Source of the DNA: Fluviibacter sp964498255
GTDB taxonomy: Bacteria; Pseudomonadota; Gammaproteobacteria; Burkholderiales; Rhodocyclaceae
Reading direction: 5' to 3'
DNA: 61,865 nucleotides
Assembly: GCA_964498255.1 (NCBI GenBank)
Contig: CAZCGW010000011.1
Coordinates: forward strand, 1-61,865
In this document: positions 45,193 to 54,270 of the stretch, in pieces
Layout of the letters: every line of letters begins with the position of its first letter
How positions within the stretch are numbered: position 1 is the first letter of the stretch
Notes under the pieces: model-generated
Told to the model about the DNA's origin: nothing
Seen by the model: the letters and a program-made list of their open reading frames with translations, nothing else
The model's database searches: none
Program-made: the position numbers and the translations under genes

Positions 45193-45468
45193 TTACTCGC
45201 CTTCGCCGAAATAATCGTTGATCAGCCCTACCAGCGCCGTCATTGCCGCCTCGGCATCGTCACCAATTGTCTCGATGGTTACAGATGTCCCTTTGCCAGC
45301 GGCCAGCATCATCACGCCCATAATGCTCTTGCCGTTAACACGGCGGCCATTGCGCTCCAGCCAGACTTCACTCTGGAAGGTGCCCGCTAGTTGCGTAAAT
45401 TTGGCCGAAGCACGCGCATGTAGCCCGAGCTTATTAATGATTTCGACATCCTGGCGCACTGTAGTCAT
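45193..45468 (-). CDS. ptsH: HPr phosphocarrier protein
   Basis: A 91-residue HPr. The phosphorylation site is H17 in KLGLHARAS, and a regulatory serine S48 lies in GKSIMGVMML, so HPr kinase control is possible. ATG 45468 gives MTTVRQDVEI; longer frames lack support. It sits between EIIA and enzyme I. Confidence 0.95.
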   Translation of the reverse strand: MTTVRQDVEIINKLGLHARASAKFTQLAGTFQSEVWLERNGRRVNGKSIMGVMMLAAGKGTSVTIETIGDDAEAAMTALVGLINDYFGEGE

Positions 45469-45500
45469 AGTCGTTCCTAAGGGATCTATTGTCTCTGGGC

Positions 45501-45926
45501 TTATCGTTCCGACTCGGAGGTCATGGCAACCGTGCATTCGGTACCCGCCAACAAGGCCTTTTTGGCCAAAGCAGGCAGCAAACGATTGCGATAATTAATT
45601 GCACGCAACAACATCGGCAGACTCACACCCGACAAGGCTTCTACCTTGCCAGGCTCAATCAGGCGCGTTGCTACGCGCGCCGGTGTTGCCCCCAGCAAAT
45701 CAGTCAGCACCAGTACGCCCGCGCCCTGATTCAGGGTTGCCAACAATTGGCGTGCCTTGGCTTCGACTTCGTCTACGGGCTCATCCTGACCGGCGCTCAG
45801 CACCGCCAGCTCAACCGGCAGCTGACCGCCCAGAACGTGGCTCGCGCATTCAATCAGGGCTTCACCAAGACGGCCGTGTGTCAAAAGCAGAATGCCGACG
45901 GGTAGTGTTGTGGATGTTTCTGTCAT
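45501..45926 (-). CDS. PTS EIIA, mannose family
   Basis: A 141-residue stand-alone EIIA-Man domain. The phosphorylated His is in LLLTHGRLGEAL, with the LTDLLGATPARVA segment typical of the fold. Without EIIB/C partners it is likely a regulatory phosphate acceptor. In many betaproteobacteria this gene follows gshA-gshB; here apbE lies between it and gshA. Confidence 0.9.
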   Translation of the reverse strand: MTETSTTLPVGILLLTHGRLGEALIECASHVLGGQLPVELAVLSAGQDEPVDEVEAKARQLLATLNQGAGVLVLTDLLGATPARVATRLIEPGKVEALSGVSLPMLLRAINYRNRLLPALAKKALLAGTECTVAMTSESER

Positions 45927-45937
45927 AGCGCCTAATT

Positions 45938-47002
45938 TTATGGGGAAATTCGCCGTATATCCGGCAGTTTGCCATCATGTGGCTGAAATTTCAGCCGGTC
46001 GGCCAGATTTGCTGTCACAGACACCGTGCCATCTTCTGCAACATGCAGCACAGACTGCACGGCCAAACGCTGTGCCATCGCCGTCCAGTCGTTCGCTCCC
46101 GCAATAAACAAAGGCTTGGTCAGCACATCAGATCGCTCTCCAGCAGCCGGCCCATCGACCACGATGGTTACGGACTGCACGCCCGGTGCCGGATAACCGG
46201 TACGTGGATCCAGCAGATGTGGATAACGCTTGCCGTCTACCTCGAAGTAACGCTGATAATCGCCTGATGTACCGGTTGCTTCACCGTCATGCAATTCCAG
46301 TACAGCCAACGGTCCGGCATAACGCGGCGCCTGAATAGCCACACGCCAGGGTGCGCCATAACGGGTACCAAGCGCCATGACATTGCCGCCGATATTAATC
46401 AGCGCGTTATTCAAGCCTGCGTCGCGCAGAATAGTCGCCGCCCGATCCAGCGCCGTACCTTTTAACGAACCGCCAAAGTCCAGCGCCACCTGGCGGTTGC
46501 TGCTGCTTACCCAGGCGCCCGTATCATCTGCTGTGATAGTCAATTGCGCCACCGACGGATGCGCGTTCAGCCAGGCCTTGATCGCGCCTGAATCTGGCAA
46601 CTGGGCAGCATAACTATCGGCATGAAAACCCCAGAGTTCAATCAACCGGCCGATACCCGGATCAAACAACCCGGCCGATGCTTTGGAAAATGCCTGTGCC
46701 TCAAGCAGCAACTCGGCCATCTCTTTAGACACGTGATGCCGCTTACCCGCCGCCAGCGCATCGTTCAGTTGCGTTAACTCGGAAGGCTGCCACGCATGAT
46801 AGGTGCGGTGCATCCGATCAAACTCGGTCAGCACTTTGGCCACTGCGGCGCGCACCTTGTCATCGGACACATCTTCCGCCACTTGCACCTCAACCCGGGT
46901 GCCAAAGACAAAAGACTCACTGGTCACCGGTTTTTTATCGCCGCAGGCCGTCAGCCCCAGTACTAAAAAGGCAACCAGCAGCCAGGCGCGCAACCGGCTC
47001 AT
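45938..47002 (-). CDS. apbE: FAD:protein FMN transferase ApbE
   Basis: A 354-residue lipoprotein (lipobox LTAC, Cys about 20) that covalently attaches FMN to Thr/Ser of target flavoproteins such as NqrC or RnfG in the periplasm. Motifs: LDFGGSLKGTALDRA, NALINIGGNV and GDYQRYFEVDGKRYPHLLDP. No flavinylation target (Nqr, Rnf or FMN-bind protein) is visible in the window. It sits 4 nt after gshA, where gshB is often found. Confidence 0.92.
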   Translation of the reverse strand: MSRLRAWLLVAFLVLGLTACGDKKPVTSESFVFGTRVEVQVAEDVSDDKVRAAVAKVLTEFDRMHRTYHAWQPSELTQLNDALAAGKRHHVSKEMAELLLEAQAFSKASAGLFDPGIGRLIELWGFHADSYAAQLPDSGAIKAWLNAHPSVAQLTITADDTGAWVSSSNRQVALDFGGSLKGTALDRAATILRDAGLNNALINIGGNVMALGTRYGAPWRVAIQAPRYAGPLAVLELHDGEATGTSGDYQRYFEVDGKRYPHLLDPRTGYPAPGVQSVTIVVDGPAAGERSDVLTKPLFIAGANDWTAMAQRLAVQSVLHVAEDGTVSVTANLADRLKFQPHDGKLPDIRRISP

Positions 47003-47006
47003 ACCA

Positions 47007-48290
47007 TCAGATACCAGAAGGATCCGTGGCTTCCAGCTCGTAAGCAGCGGCCATCAGCGCCAAACGGGCGATAACGCCATAGGCATAAAAACGGTTCGGC
47101 GGCGAATCCGGGTTGGCGCCGTAATCCGGCAGATTGCAGCCCGTTTCAAAAGCCAGCGGCTCGAAATGCATGCCCGGCGCATTGAGGTTCTCTTCCGGGC
47201 CACGCGCTTCGTGCACCCGATAGAAACCACCCACCACAAAGCGATCCATCATGTAGACCACCGGCTCGGCCACCGCGTCACGAATCTTTTCCAGTGTCGG
47301 CACGCCTTCCTGAATAATCACGGACGACACTTCCATGCCTTCCTTGATCACGCTCATCTTGTTGCGTTGTTTGCGGTTAAGCCCGATCACTTCACTGGCA
47401 TCACGCACAGTCATCACGCCCATGCCGTAGGTGCCGGCATCAGCCTTCACCACTACGTACGGATCAGCCTGGATATCGTACTCACGATATTTCAGACGAA
47501 TCCGGTTAAGCAGTTCATCCACGCGCGCTGCCAGGCAATCTTCGCCCACGCGTTCATGGAAATTAATGTCTTCACAGGTGGCAAAGTAGGGATTGATACG
47601 CCACGAGTCGATACCAACCAATGCAGAAAAGTCCGTAGCCACGCGGTCGTACGCCGCAAAGTGCTGGCTCTTACGACGCACATGCCAACCGGCATGCACG
47701 GGTGGAATCAGTATCTGACCCGTCGGTGCTTGCAGAATGTCCGGCACGCCGGCCGACAGATCGTTGTTCAGCAACACCATGCACGGCTCGAAACCCGCCA
47801 CGCCCCAGCGCCCGTTATTCAGTTGCAACGGCTCCAGATGCAGCGTCTGGCCGTCATCCAGATCCAGCGTCACGGGCGCCGTAATTTCCGGCGATACCGA
47901 ACCCAGTCGCACCGTTAAACCGGCCTGACGCAGCACGCCCGCCAAAGTAGCCACGTTCTTCAGGTAGAACTGGTTACGCGTGTGGTTTTCCGGGATGAGC
48001 AGCATGTTGCGTGCATCCGGGCAATACTTTTCGATAGCCGTCTGAATGGCCTGAATACACAGCGGATAAAACGCCGGATTCAGATTATTAAAGCCGCCCG
48101 GAAAGAGGTTGGTATCCACCGGCGCCAGCTTGTAACCGGCGTTACGTAGATCCACCGACGCATAAAACGGGGGCGTGTGATCCTGCCAGGCACAACGAAA
48201 CCACCGCTCAATCGCGGTCGTCTGATCCAGAAAGCACTGTTCCAGTGCATGGATGGGGCCGGCTAACGCCGTTGTCAGATTAGGAACCAT
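47007..48290 (-). CDS. gshA: Glutamate-cysteine ligase, proteobacterial iron-oxidiser type
   Basis: Makes gamma-glutamylcysteine, the committed step of glutathione synthesis. The 427-residue protein is of the distinct GshA subfamily described from Acidithiobacillus and common in betaproteobacteria: FYASVDLRNAGYKLAPVDTNLFPGGFNN, then VVKADAGTYGMGVM (ATP-grasp-like loop). It heads the minus-strand run. gshB is not in the window. Confidence 0.88.
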   Translation of the reverse strand: MVPNLTTALAGPIHALEQCFLDQTTAIERWFRCAWQDHTPPFYASVDLRNAGYKLAPVDTNLFPGGFNNLNPAFYPLCIQAIQTAIEKYCPDARNMLLIPENHTRNQFYLKNVATLAGVLRQAGLTVRLGSVSPEITAPVTLDLDDGQTLHLEPLQLNNGRWGVAGFEPCMVLLNNDLSAGVPDILQAPTGQILIPPVHAGWHVRRKSQHFAAYDRVATDFSALVGIDSWRINPYFATCEDINFHERVGEDCLAARVDELLNRIRLKYREYDIQADPYVVVKADAGTYGMGVMTVRDASEVIGLNRKQRNKMSVIKEGMEVSSVIIQEGVPTLEKIRDAVAEPVVYMMDRFVVGGFYRVHEARGPEENLNAPGMHFEPLAFETGCNLPDYGANPDSPPNRFYAYGVIARLALMAAAYELEATDPSGI

Positions 48291-48344
48291 GCGACAAGTT
48301 TACCCGAAGCACCGCACGCCGGCGCTGCGTTGCAGCGTGCCGAC

Positions 48345-48353
48345 TGGTAGAAT
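48345..48353 (+). promoter_or_regulatory. Extended -10 promoter for ybiT
   Basis: TG-G-TAGAAT matches an extended -10. A CGCTGC-GTT-GCAGCG hairpin (48323-48337) lies just upstream near the -35 position, and no TTGACA is present. The leader would be about 60 nt. Confidence 0.4.
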
Positions 48354-48418
48354 GTCGTCTTTAAAAACATCGTCTTAGCGGTCAGCTACCTTGGCCGCAA
48401 CGCTTTTCTGGATTTTCC

Positions 48419-50038
48419 ATGCTCGTTGCAAACAATATCACCATGCAGTTCGGGGCCAAACCCCTCTTTGAAAACGTTTCGGTCAAATTCGGCGAAGGCT
48501 ATCGCTACGGCCTGATCGGTGCCAACGGCGCCGGTAAATCGACCTTCATGAAGATCCTGTGCGGCGCACTAGAATCTTCAGCCGGTAACGTCACCAAAGA
48601 CGTCAACGAACGCATGGCCTATCTGCGCCAGGACCAGTTTGCGTACGAAGATCAGCGCGTGCTCAACGTCGTACTGCAAGGCCACGAAGAAATGTGGGCC
48701 TGCATGCAGGAACGCGACGCCATCTACGCCAATCCGGAAGCCACCGAAGACGACTACATGAAGGCCGCCGATCTGGAAGTAAAGTTCGGCGAATATGACG
48801 GCTACACCGCCGAAGCCCGTGCCGGTGAACTGCTGCTCGGCGTGGGCATCCCCATCGACAAGCACAATGGCCCAATGCGCGAAGTCGCTCCCGGCTGGAA
48901 GCTGCGTGTACTGCTGGCACAGGCGCTGTTCGCCAATCCGGAAATTCTGCTGCTGGATGAACCCACCAATAACCTGGACATCAACACCATCCGCTGGCTG
49001 GAAGACGTGCTCAACGAGCGCAACGCCACCATGATCATCATCTCCCATGACCGTCACTTCCTGAATCAGGTGTGCACGCACATGGCCGATCTGGACTACG
49101 GCAAGATCACCACCTACGCCGGCAACTACGACGACTTCATGGAAGCCTCGACCCAGGCGCACGAGCGTCAGGCCAATGCCAACGCCAAGGCCAAGGAACG
49201 TATCGCCGAACTGCAGACCTTCGTGCGCCGCTTCTCGGCCAACGCCTCGAAGGCCAAGCAGGCCACCAGCCGTATGAAGCTGATCGACAAGTTAAAGCCG
49301 GAAGACGTCAAGCCGTCGTCACGCCAGTATCCGTGGATTCGCTTCGAATACGACGACAAAGACAAGCTGCACCGTCAGGCGGTTGAAATCGAAAACCTCG
49401 GTTTCGCCTATCCGGACAACGAACCGCTGTTCAAGAATCTATCGCTCACGGTCAATGCCGGTGAGAAGATCGCCATCATTGGTGAAAACGGTGTGGGTAA
49501 AACCACGTTGCTTAAACTGCTGCAAGGTGAACTCACCCCAACGTCCGGCACGATCAAGTGGACCGAGAAAGCCAAGATCGGTTACTTCGCACAGGATCAC
49601 GCTGCCGACTTTGCATCTGACGAAAACCTCACCGACTGGATCTCGGGCTATGTCCGTGCGGGCGGTTACGAGGGCTCGGATGTCGAAACACTGATTCGTG
49701 GCACCCTGGGTCGTCTGCTGTTCTCGGGCGATGACGTGAAGAAACCCGTCAAGGTGATCTCCGGTGGTGAACAGGGCCGCATGATGTTCGGCCGCATGAT
49801 GCTCTTGCACTCAAACGTCATGCTGATGGATGAACCTTCCAATCACCTGGACATGGAATCGATCGAATCGCTGAATACGGCGCTAGATCTTTTCCCGGGC
49901 ACGCTGATCTTTATCTCGCATGACCGCGAGTTCGTCTCGTCGCTGGCGACACGCATCATCGACATCAAGGCAGATCACACCGTCATCGACTTCCAGGGTA
50001 ACTACGAAGACTACCTGCTCAGCCAGGGCGTGAATTAA
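48419..50038 (+). CDS. ybiT: ABC-F ATPase, YbiT type
   Basis: A 539-residue soluble protein with two ABC ATPase domains joined by a basic linker (about 240-300), no membrane domain. Walker A motifs are GANGAGKST and GENGVGKTT; Walker B LLLDEPTNNLD and LMDEPSNHLD. The first domain has VAPGWKLRVLLA in place of the LSGGE signature, as in YbiT, while the second has ISGGEQGRMM. ABC-F proteins act on the ribosome during translation. It is divergent from gshA. Confidence 0.9.
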   Translation: MLVANNITMQFGAKPLFENVSVKFGEGYRYGLIGANGAGKSTFMKILCGALESSAGNVTKDVNERMAYLRQDQFAYEDQRVLNVVLQGHEEMWACMQERDAIYANPEATEDDYMKAADLEVKFGEYDGYTAEARAGELLLGVGIPIDKHNGPMREVAPGWKLRVLLAQALFANPEILLLDEPTNNLDINTIRWLEDVLNERNATMIIISHDRHFLNQVCTHMADLDYGKITTYAGNYDDFMEASTQAHERQANANAKAKERIAELQTFVRRFSANASKAKQATSRMKLIDKLKPEDVKPSSRQYPWIRFEYDDKDKLHRQAVEIENLGFAYPDNEPLFKNLSLTVNAGEKIAIIGENGVGKTTLLKLLQGELTPTSGTIKWTEKAKIGYFAQDHAADFASDENLTDWISGYVRAGGYEGSDVETLIRGTLGRLLFSGDDVKKPVKVISGGEQGRMMFGRMMLLHSNVMLMDEPSNHLDMESIESLNTALDLFPGTLIFISHDREFVSSLATRIIDIKADHTVIDFQGNYEDYLLSQGVN

Positions 50039-50676
50039 GGCTTCTGGTTTTTGGCGGCTTGCTGCGCTTCGTAAGCCGCCTTATCCGCAGCTCGCTGCTG
50101 ATCGGCAGCTTCACGCTTAGCGCGTTTTTCAGCGGCTTTACGGTCACGCTCGGCGGATGCAGCCTGAATTTCGGCATCCGACTTCAGCGGCGTAGCTGAT
50201 TGTTCGGCATCGCGAATCTTCTTTTCCTGCTCAACCTGCTTAACGGTCTTGCCTTCGTCGATCGCCTTCTTGATCGAGCCGGCAGGCGGATTCGGCTGAC
50301 GCAATTCTTCTGGCGGGTTCGCCAATTGATTGATCAGACGGCGCTCGCGCACTTCACGATCAATTACGGCGGCTTTCGCCTCCAGCGCCCGCGCCTTTTC
50401 CCGTTCTTCGTAACGGCGATCCTTGGCTTTATCGATACAGTGATTCACCAGAACCTTGCTATAGCAGTTCCAACGATCAATCTCTAGCTGGGTGTCGGCC
50501 TGGGCACGAATGGCTTTGCCTTCATCCTTCAGTGCTTTAGCTTCCTGGTCGCGCGCATCCAGCACGGCCGGATCAAATACTGGTGCTGGTGGCGCTGCCA
50601 TTGCAGGCACAGATAGCACCAGCCCGGAGCAAACCCCCAGGAAAATCCGGAACGAAGTGGAATAATATCGGTTCAT
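50035..50676 (-). CDS. Uncharacterised secreted coiled-coil protein
   Basis: I do not recognise a named family. The 213-residue product has a signal peptide (about 1-27, VPAMAAPP). The mature part is highly charged and helical, with two cysteines (DRWNCYSKVLVNHCIDKAKDR) that could form a periplasmic disulfide, a central NPPEELRQPNPP proline break, and an Ala/Lys/Glu-rich C-terminal coiled coil. It converges on ybiT with a 3-4 nt overlap of stop codons and is divergent from thrH. Confidence 0.75.
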   Translation of the reverse strand: MNRYYSTSFRIFLGVCSGLVLSVPAMAAPPAPVFDPAVLDARDQEAKALKDEGKAIRAQADTQLEIDRWNCYSKVLVNHCIDKAKDRRYEEREKARALEAKAAVIDREVRERRLINQLANPPEELRQPNPPAGSIKKAIDEGKTVKQVEQEKKIRDAEQSATPLKSDAEIQAASAERDRKAAEKRAKREAADQQRAADKAAYEAQQAAKNQKP

Positions 50677-50759
50677 GCGCCCTGCATTGTAGGGCAGGCG
50701 GGCGCTATCGGGTAAAATTTGCCCCTTAACTATTTCTCTTTTTCATCGGGAGTCCCGCC

Positions 50760-51368
50760 GTGCAAATCGTCTGTCTTGATCTTGAAGGTGTTCTTGTTCC
50801 TGAAATCTGGATCGAATTCGCCAACCGCACGGGCATTGAAGCGCTGCGTCGTACGACGCGCGACGAACCCGATTACGACAAGCTGATGAAGTACCGCCTG
50901 GACATCCTGCGCGAGCACAAGCTCGGCCTGCCGGATATCCAGAAGGTTATCGCCGAAATGGGCCCCATGCCGGGCGCCAAAGATTTCCTCGACCAGCTGC
51001 GTCAGGATTTTCAGGTAATCATTCTGTCGGACACTTTCTATGAATTCGCCATGCCGCTGATGAATCAGCTGAACATGCCGGCACTTTTCTGCCACAAGCT
51101 GGAAGCTGATGCCGAAGGCATGCTGGTGAACTACCACCTGCGTATGCCGGATCAGAAGCGTGCCGCCGTTAAGGCCTTCAAGGGTCTTAACTTCAAAGTC
51201 ACGGCCGCCGGTGACTCTTACAACGACACGGCCATGCTGGGCGAAGCCCACGCCGGCATTCTGTTCCACCCACCAGAAAACGTGATCCGTGAATTCCCGC
51301 AATTCCCGGTCACCATGAACTACACCGAGCTGAACGACGCCATCCGTAGCGCTTCGGCACGTATCTAA
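50760..51368 (+). CDS. thrH: ThrH, phosphoserine phosphatase / homoserine phosphotransferase
   Basis: A 202-residue HAD-superfamily enzyme. The catalytic motif I is LDLEGVLVPEIWIEFA, motif II LSDTFYEFAMPL, and motif III/IV AAGDSYNDTAML, all matching Pseudomonas ThrH, which dephosphorylates phosphoserine and transfers phosphate to homoserine. The start is GTG at 50760 with GGGAG 8 nt upstream. A TAAAAT box lies at about 50713. purU follows after 17 nt. Confidence 0.9.
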   Translation: MQIVCLDLEGVLVPEIWIEFANRTGIEALRRTTRDEPDYDKLMKYRLDILREHKLGLPDIQKVIAEMGPMPGAKDFLDQLRQDFQVIILSDTFYEFAMPLMNQLNMPALFCHKLEADAEGMLVNYHLRMPDQKRAAVKAFKGLNFKVTAAGDSYNDTAMLGEAHAGILFHPPENVIREFPQFPVTMNYTELNDAIRSASARI

Positions 51369-51385
51369 GCAGGTTGGGTCGGCGC

Positions 51386-52258
51386 ATGCATCGCGAACGT
51401 TTCTACACACTCACTGCATCCTGCCCGGACCGGGTAGGCATTGTGGCGGCCGTCTCTGGCTTCTTTGCCAAGCATGGCGGCTGGATTCTTGAAACCACGC
51501 TGCATTCCGAGCCGCCTAATGATGAAGGCGTTGCTGCCTACTTCATGCGCCTGGAAATCAAGGCCGACTCACTACCGTTCGATCTGGAAGGCCTGCGTGC
51601 TGCATTCCAGCCCGTAGCTGACGAATTCAACATGACATGGAAGATCTCGGATTCCGCCAAGCGTAAGCGCGTGGTGATTCTGGTCTCCAAACAGGAGCAC
51701 TGTCTTTACGATCTGCTGGCACGCTGGCAGTCCAAAGAGCTGGATATCGACATCCCCTGCATCATCTCCAATCACGAGACACTGCGCGGCTTTGTCGAAT
51801 GGCACGGTATTCCGTTTCATCACGTGCCCGTCACACCAGACAACAAAGTGGACGCCTACGCCCGCATTAGCAAGCTCTGCACGGAAGCCCAGGCCGATGT
51901 GATGGTGCTGGCCCGTTACATGCAAATTCTCTCGCCAGAACTCTGCGCGCAATTCTCTGGCCGCATTATCAACATCCACCATTCGTTCCTGCCGTCTTTC
52001 GTCGGTGCCAAGCCTTATCACCAGGCATGGGAACGTGGCGTCAAACTGATCGGTGCAACTTGCCATTACGTCACGGCTGATCTTGACCAGGGTCCGATCA
52101 TCGAACAGGACGTCATCCGCATCGACCACTCCGATTCTGTCGAAGACATGGTTCGCTACGGCAAAGATATTGAAAAGACCGTACTGGCTCGTGGCCTGCG
52201 CAACCATCTCGAAGGCCGTGTGCTGATTCACGGCAACAAGACCATCGTCTTCCGCTAA
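51386..52258 (+). CDS. purU: Formyltetrahydrofolate deformylase
   Basis: Hydrolyses 10-formyl-THF to THF and formate, balancing one-carbon pools and supplying formate to PurT. The 290-residue protein has an N-terminal ACT domain (TASCPDRVGIVAAVSGF) and a formyltransferase-like domain with NIHHSFLPSFVGAKPYHQA and the YVTADLDQGPIIEQDVI catalytic segment. ATG 51386 is preferred over an upstream TTG at 51374. Confidence 0.94.
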   Translation: MHRERFYTLTASCPDRVGIVAAVSGFFAKHGGWILETTLHSEPPNDEGVAAYFMRLEIKADSLPFDLEGLRAAFQPVADEFNMTWKISDSAKRKRVVILVSKQEHCLYDLLARWQSKELDIDIPCIISNHETLRGFVEWHGIPFHHVPVTPDNKVDAYARISKLCTEAQADVMVLARYMQILSPELCAQFSGRIINIHHSFLPSFVGAKPYHQAWERGVKLIGATCHYVTADLDQGPIIEQDVIRIDHSDSVEDMVRYGKDIEKTVLARGLRNHLEGRVLIHGNKTIVFR

Positions 52259-52308
52259 ACCAACCCCGGTTTAAACATCACACCGGGTGATCACCTAAAG
52301 GCCATCCG

Positions 52309-52764
52309 ATGATTACAGGTCAGCCCGTCTCCGACATTGCGCACGTTGTACAAATGGCCGTGGCGCCGGTCTTTCTTCTCACAGGGGTAGGCGCGGTGCT
52401 GTCTGTACTCACCACGCGTCTGGCCCGTGTGATTGATCGGGGCCGCCAGCTCGATCACTGGGTCTCCGAAGGCCATGATCCGGCCTGGTATCAACATGAG
52501 CTCAACAAACTGGCTCGCCGCAACACACTAATCAACGCCGCCATTACACTGGCCACCATGGCCGCCTTTTTTGTATGCGGCGTCATTCTGGTTATCTTTA
52601 CGAGTCAGATCTTTCCGAACCAGAGCGTATTCGGGGATGTCGTTACCAGCTGCTTCATTTTGGCCATGCTCTGCCTGATGGCTTCTCTGGCGTTGTTTCT
52701 GGGTGAAATTCGGGTGGCCAGTACGATTCGTTATTTTGGCAACACGCCGCGTATCGACCCATAA
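52309..52764 (+). CDS. DUF2721 membrane protein
   Basis: A 151-residue inner-membrane protein with three hydrophobic segments (about 12-32, 70-98, 105-130). The DUF2721 pattern is seen in the PVFLLTGVGAVLSVLTTRLARVIDR segment and the C-terminal GEIRVAST. Function is unknown. It stands alone after purU (50-nt gap) and ends in the amtB terminator. Confidence 0.82.
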   Translation: MITGQPVSDIAHVVQMAVAPVFLLTGVGAVLSVLTTRLARVIDRGRQLDHWVSEGHDPAWYQHELNKLARRNTLINAAITLATMAAFFVCGVILVIFTSQIFPNQSVFGDVVTSCFILAMLCLMASLALFLGEIRVASTIRYFGNTPRIDP

Positions 52765-52790
52765 AAAAGGCGGGTTTCGAAGAACCCGCC
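52763..52790 (-). terminator. Intrinsic terminator of torF-glnK-amtB
   Basis: Perfect 8-bp GC-rich stem GGCGGGTT/AACCCGCC (52769-52776 with 52783-52790), loop TCGAAG. On the minus strand it is followed by T6, so it ends amtB transcription. No T-run follows on the plus strand. Confidence 0.85.
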
Positions 52791-52848
52791 AAATCCACAC
52801 GGAGAGGAGAATCTCTAAAGAACTACTCTTGCATACAACGACCGACCA

Positions 52849-54249
52849 TTAATCGTGATACGCGTTTTCACCGTGGGAGGTGACATCCAGGCCTTCACGT
52901 TCCTGATCTTCCGGAACACGCAGACCGATAACCAGATCCAGCAGCTTGAAGACTACGAAAGCCACAACGCCTGACCACAGAACCGTGGTGCCGACTGCTG
53001 TTGCCTGAATCACCACCTGATCAGCGATCGAGTAACCTTCAGCAACCGCATTGGTGACGTAGTCATAGATACCTGTGCCGCCCAGCGCTGGATCAGCAAA
53101 CACACCCGTCAGCAGCGCGCCGGTAATACCACCAATACCGTGGATACCGAACACGTCGAGCGAGTCATCAACCTTGAGGATTTTCTTAAGGCCACTTGCA
53201 CCCCACAGACAGATCACGCCGCCAACAAGGCCGATGATGATGGCACCGCCAACACCCACGAAACCGGCAGCAGGTGTAATCGCCACGAGGCCCGATACGG
53301 CACCCGAAGCTGCGCCCAGCATCGAAGGCTTACCCTTCACCAACCACTCGGCGCCAATCCAGGACAGCGTTGCAGCTGCAGTGGCCACCCAGGTGTTCAC
53401 GAAGGCGAGTGAAGCTGCGCCACTGGCTTCCAGCGCCGAACCGGCGTTGAAACCGAACCAGCCGAACCACAGCAGCGAAGCGCCGATCATCGTAAACGTC
53501 AGGTTATGCGGTGACATGGCTTCACGACCGTAACCAATACGCTTGCCAGCAATGTAGGCAACCACCAGGCCAGCAACTGCAGCGTTGATGTGAACGACCG
53601 TACCACCCGCAAAGTCGAGCGCGCCTTTCTGGAACAACCAACCCGCTGTTGCACCAGCCGCTTCGGCAGCTTCAGCCGAGGTATAAGCATCAGGACCCGC
53701 CCAGAACCACACCATGTGCGCGACTGGCAGGTAAGCCAGCGTAAACCAGGCAGTAATACCAAGCAGTACGGCAGAGAACTTGATACGCTCAGCCCAGGCT
53801 CCGACGATCAGCGCACAAGTAATGGCTGCAAAGGCGCCCTGGAAGACCACAAAGGTTAGCTCTGGCAGCGCAACACCTTTGGAGAAGGTGCCTGTCAGTG
53901 TTTCTGGTGTAATACCCTTCAACAAAATTTTGTCGAAAGACCCGAAGAAGGCGTTATAGAGCGAATGACCTTCAGTGAACGCTACGCTGTAGCCATAGAC
54001 CACCCACAACAGCGAAACCAGGGCAAACACCACAAAGACCTGGATGAGCAGCGACAGCACGTTCTTTTTACGGACGAGACCGCCGTAGAAAAGTGCCAGA
54101 CCCGGAATCGACATCAGAATAACGAAAGCCGAACACACCATGATCCAGGCGTTATCTGCCTTGTTCATCACCGGCACTGCTACCGCTGGGTCTGCCATAG
54201 CCACACCGCTGGCCAGCAGCGGTAGCAGCATTGTGAGATACTTTTTCAT
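52849..54249 (-). CDS. amtB: Ammonium transporter AmtB
   Basis: A 466-residue ammonium channel with a signal peptide (about 1-20) and 11 helices. Family blocks include AWIMVCSAFVILMSIPGLALFYGG, the FAGGTVVHINA segment with a pore histidine and the FGIHGIGGITGALLTG segment with the second. It lies 21 nt after glnK, whose product plugs the channel when nitrogen is abundant. Confidence 0.96.
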   Translation of the reverse strand: MKKYLTMLLPLLASGVAMADPAVAVPVMNKADNAWIMVCSAFVILMSIPGLALFYGGLVRKKNVLSLLIQVFVVFALVSLLWVVYGYSVAFTEGHSLYNAFFGSFDKILLKGITPETLTGTFSKGVALPELTFVVFQGAFAAITCALIVGAWAERIKFSAVLLGITAWFTLAYLPVAHMVWFWAGPDAYTSAEAAEAAGATAGWLFQKGALDFAGGTVVHINAAVAGLVVAYIAGKRIGYGREAMSPHNLTFTMIGASLLWFGWFGFNAGSALEASGAASLAFVNTWVATAAATLSWIGAEWLVKGKPSMLGAASGAVSGLVAITPAAGFVGVGGAIIIGLVGGVICLWGASGLKKILKVDDSLDVFGIHGIGGITGALLTGVFADPALGGTGIYDYVTNAVAEGYSIADQVVIQATAVGTTVLWSGVVAFVVFKLLDLVIGLRVPEDQEREGLDVTSHGENAYHD

Positions 54250-54270
54250 GAATAAACTCCTTCGATTCCG

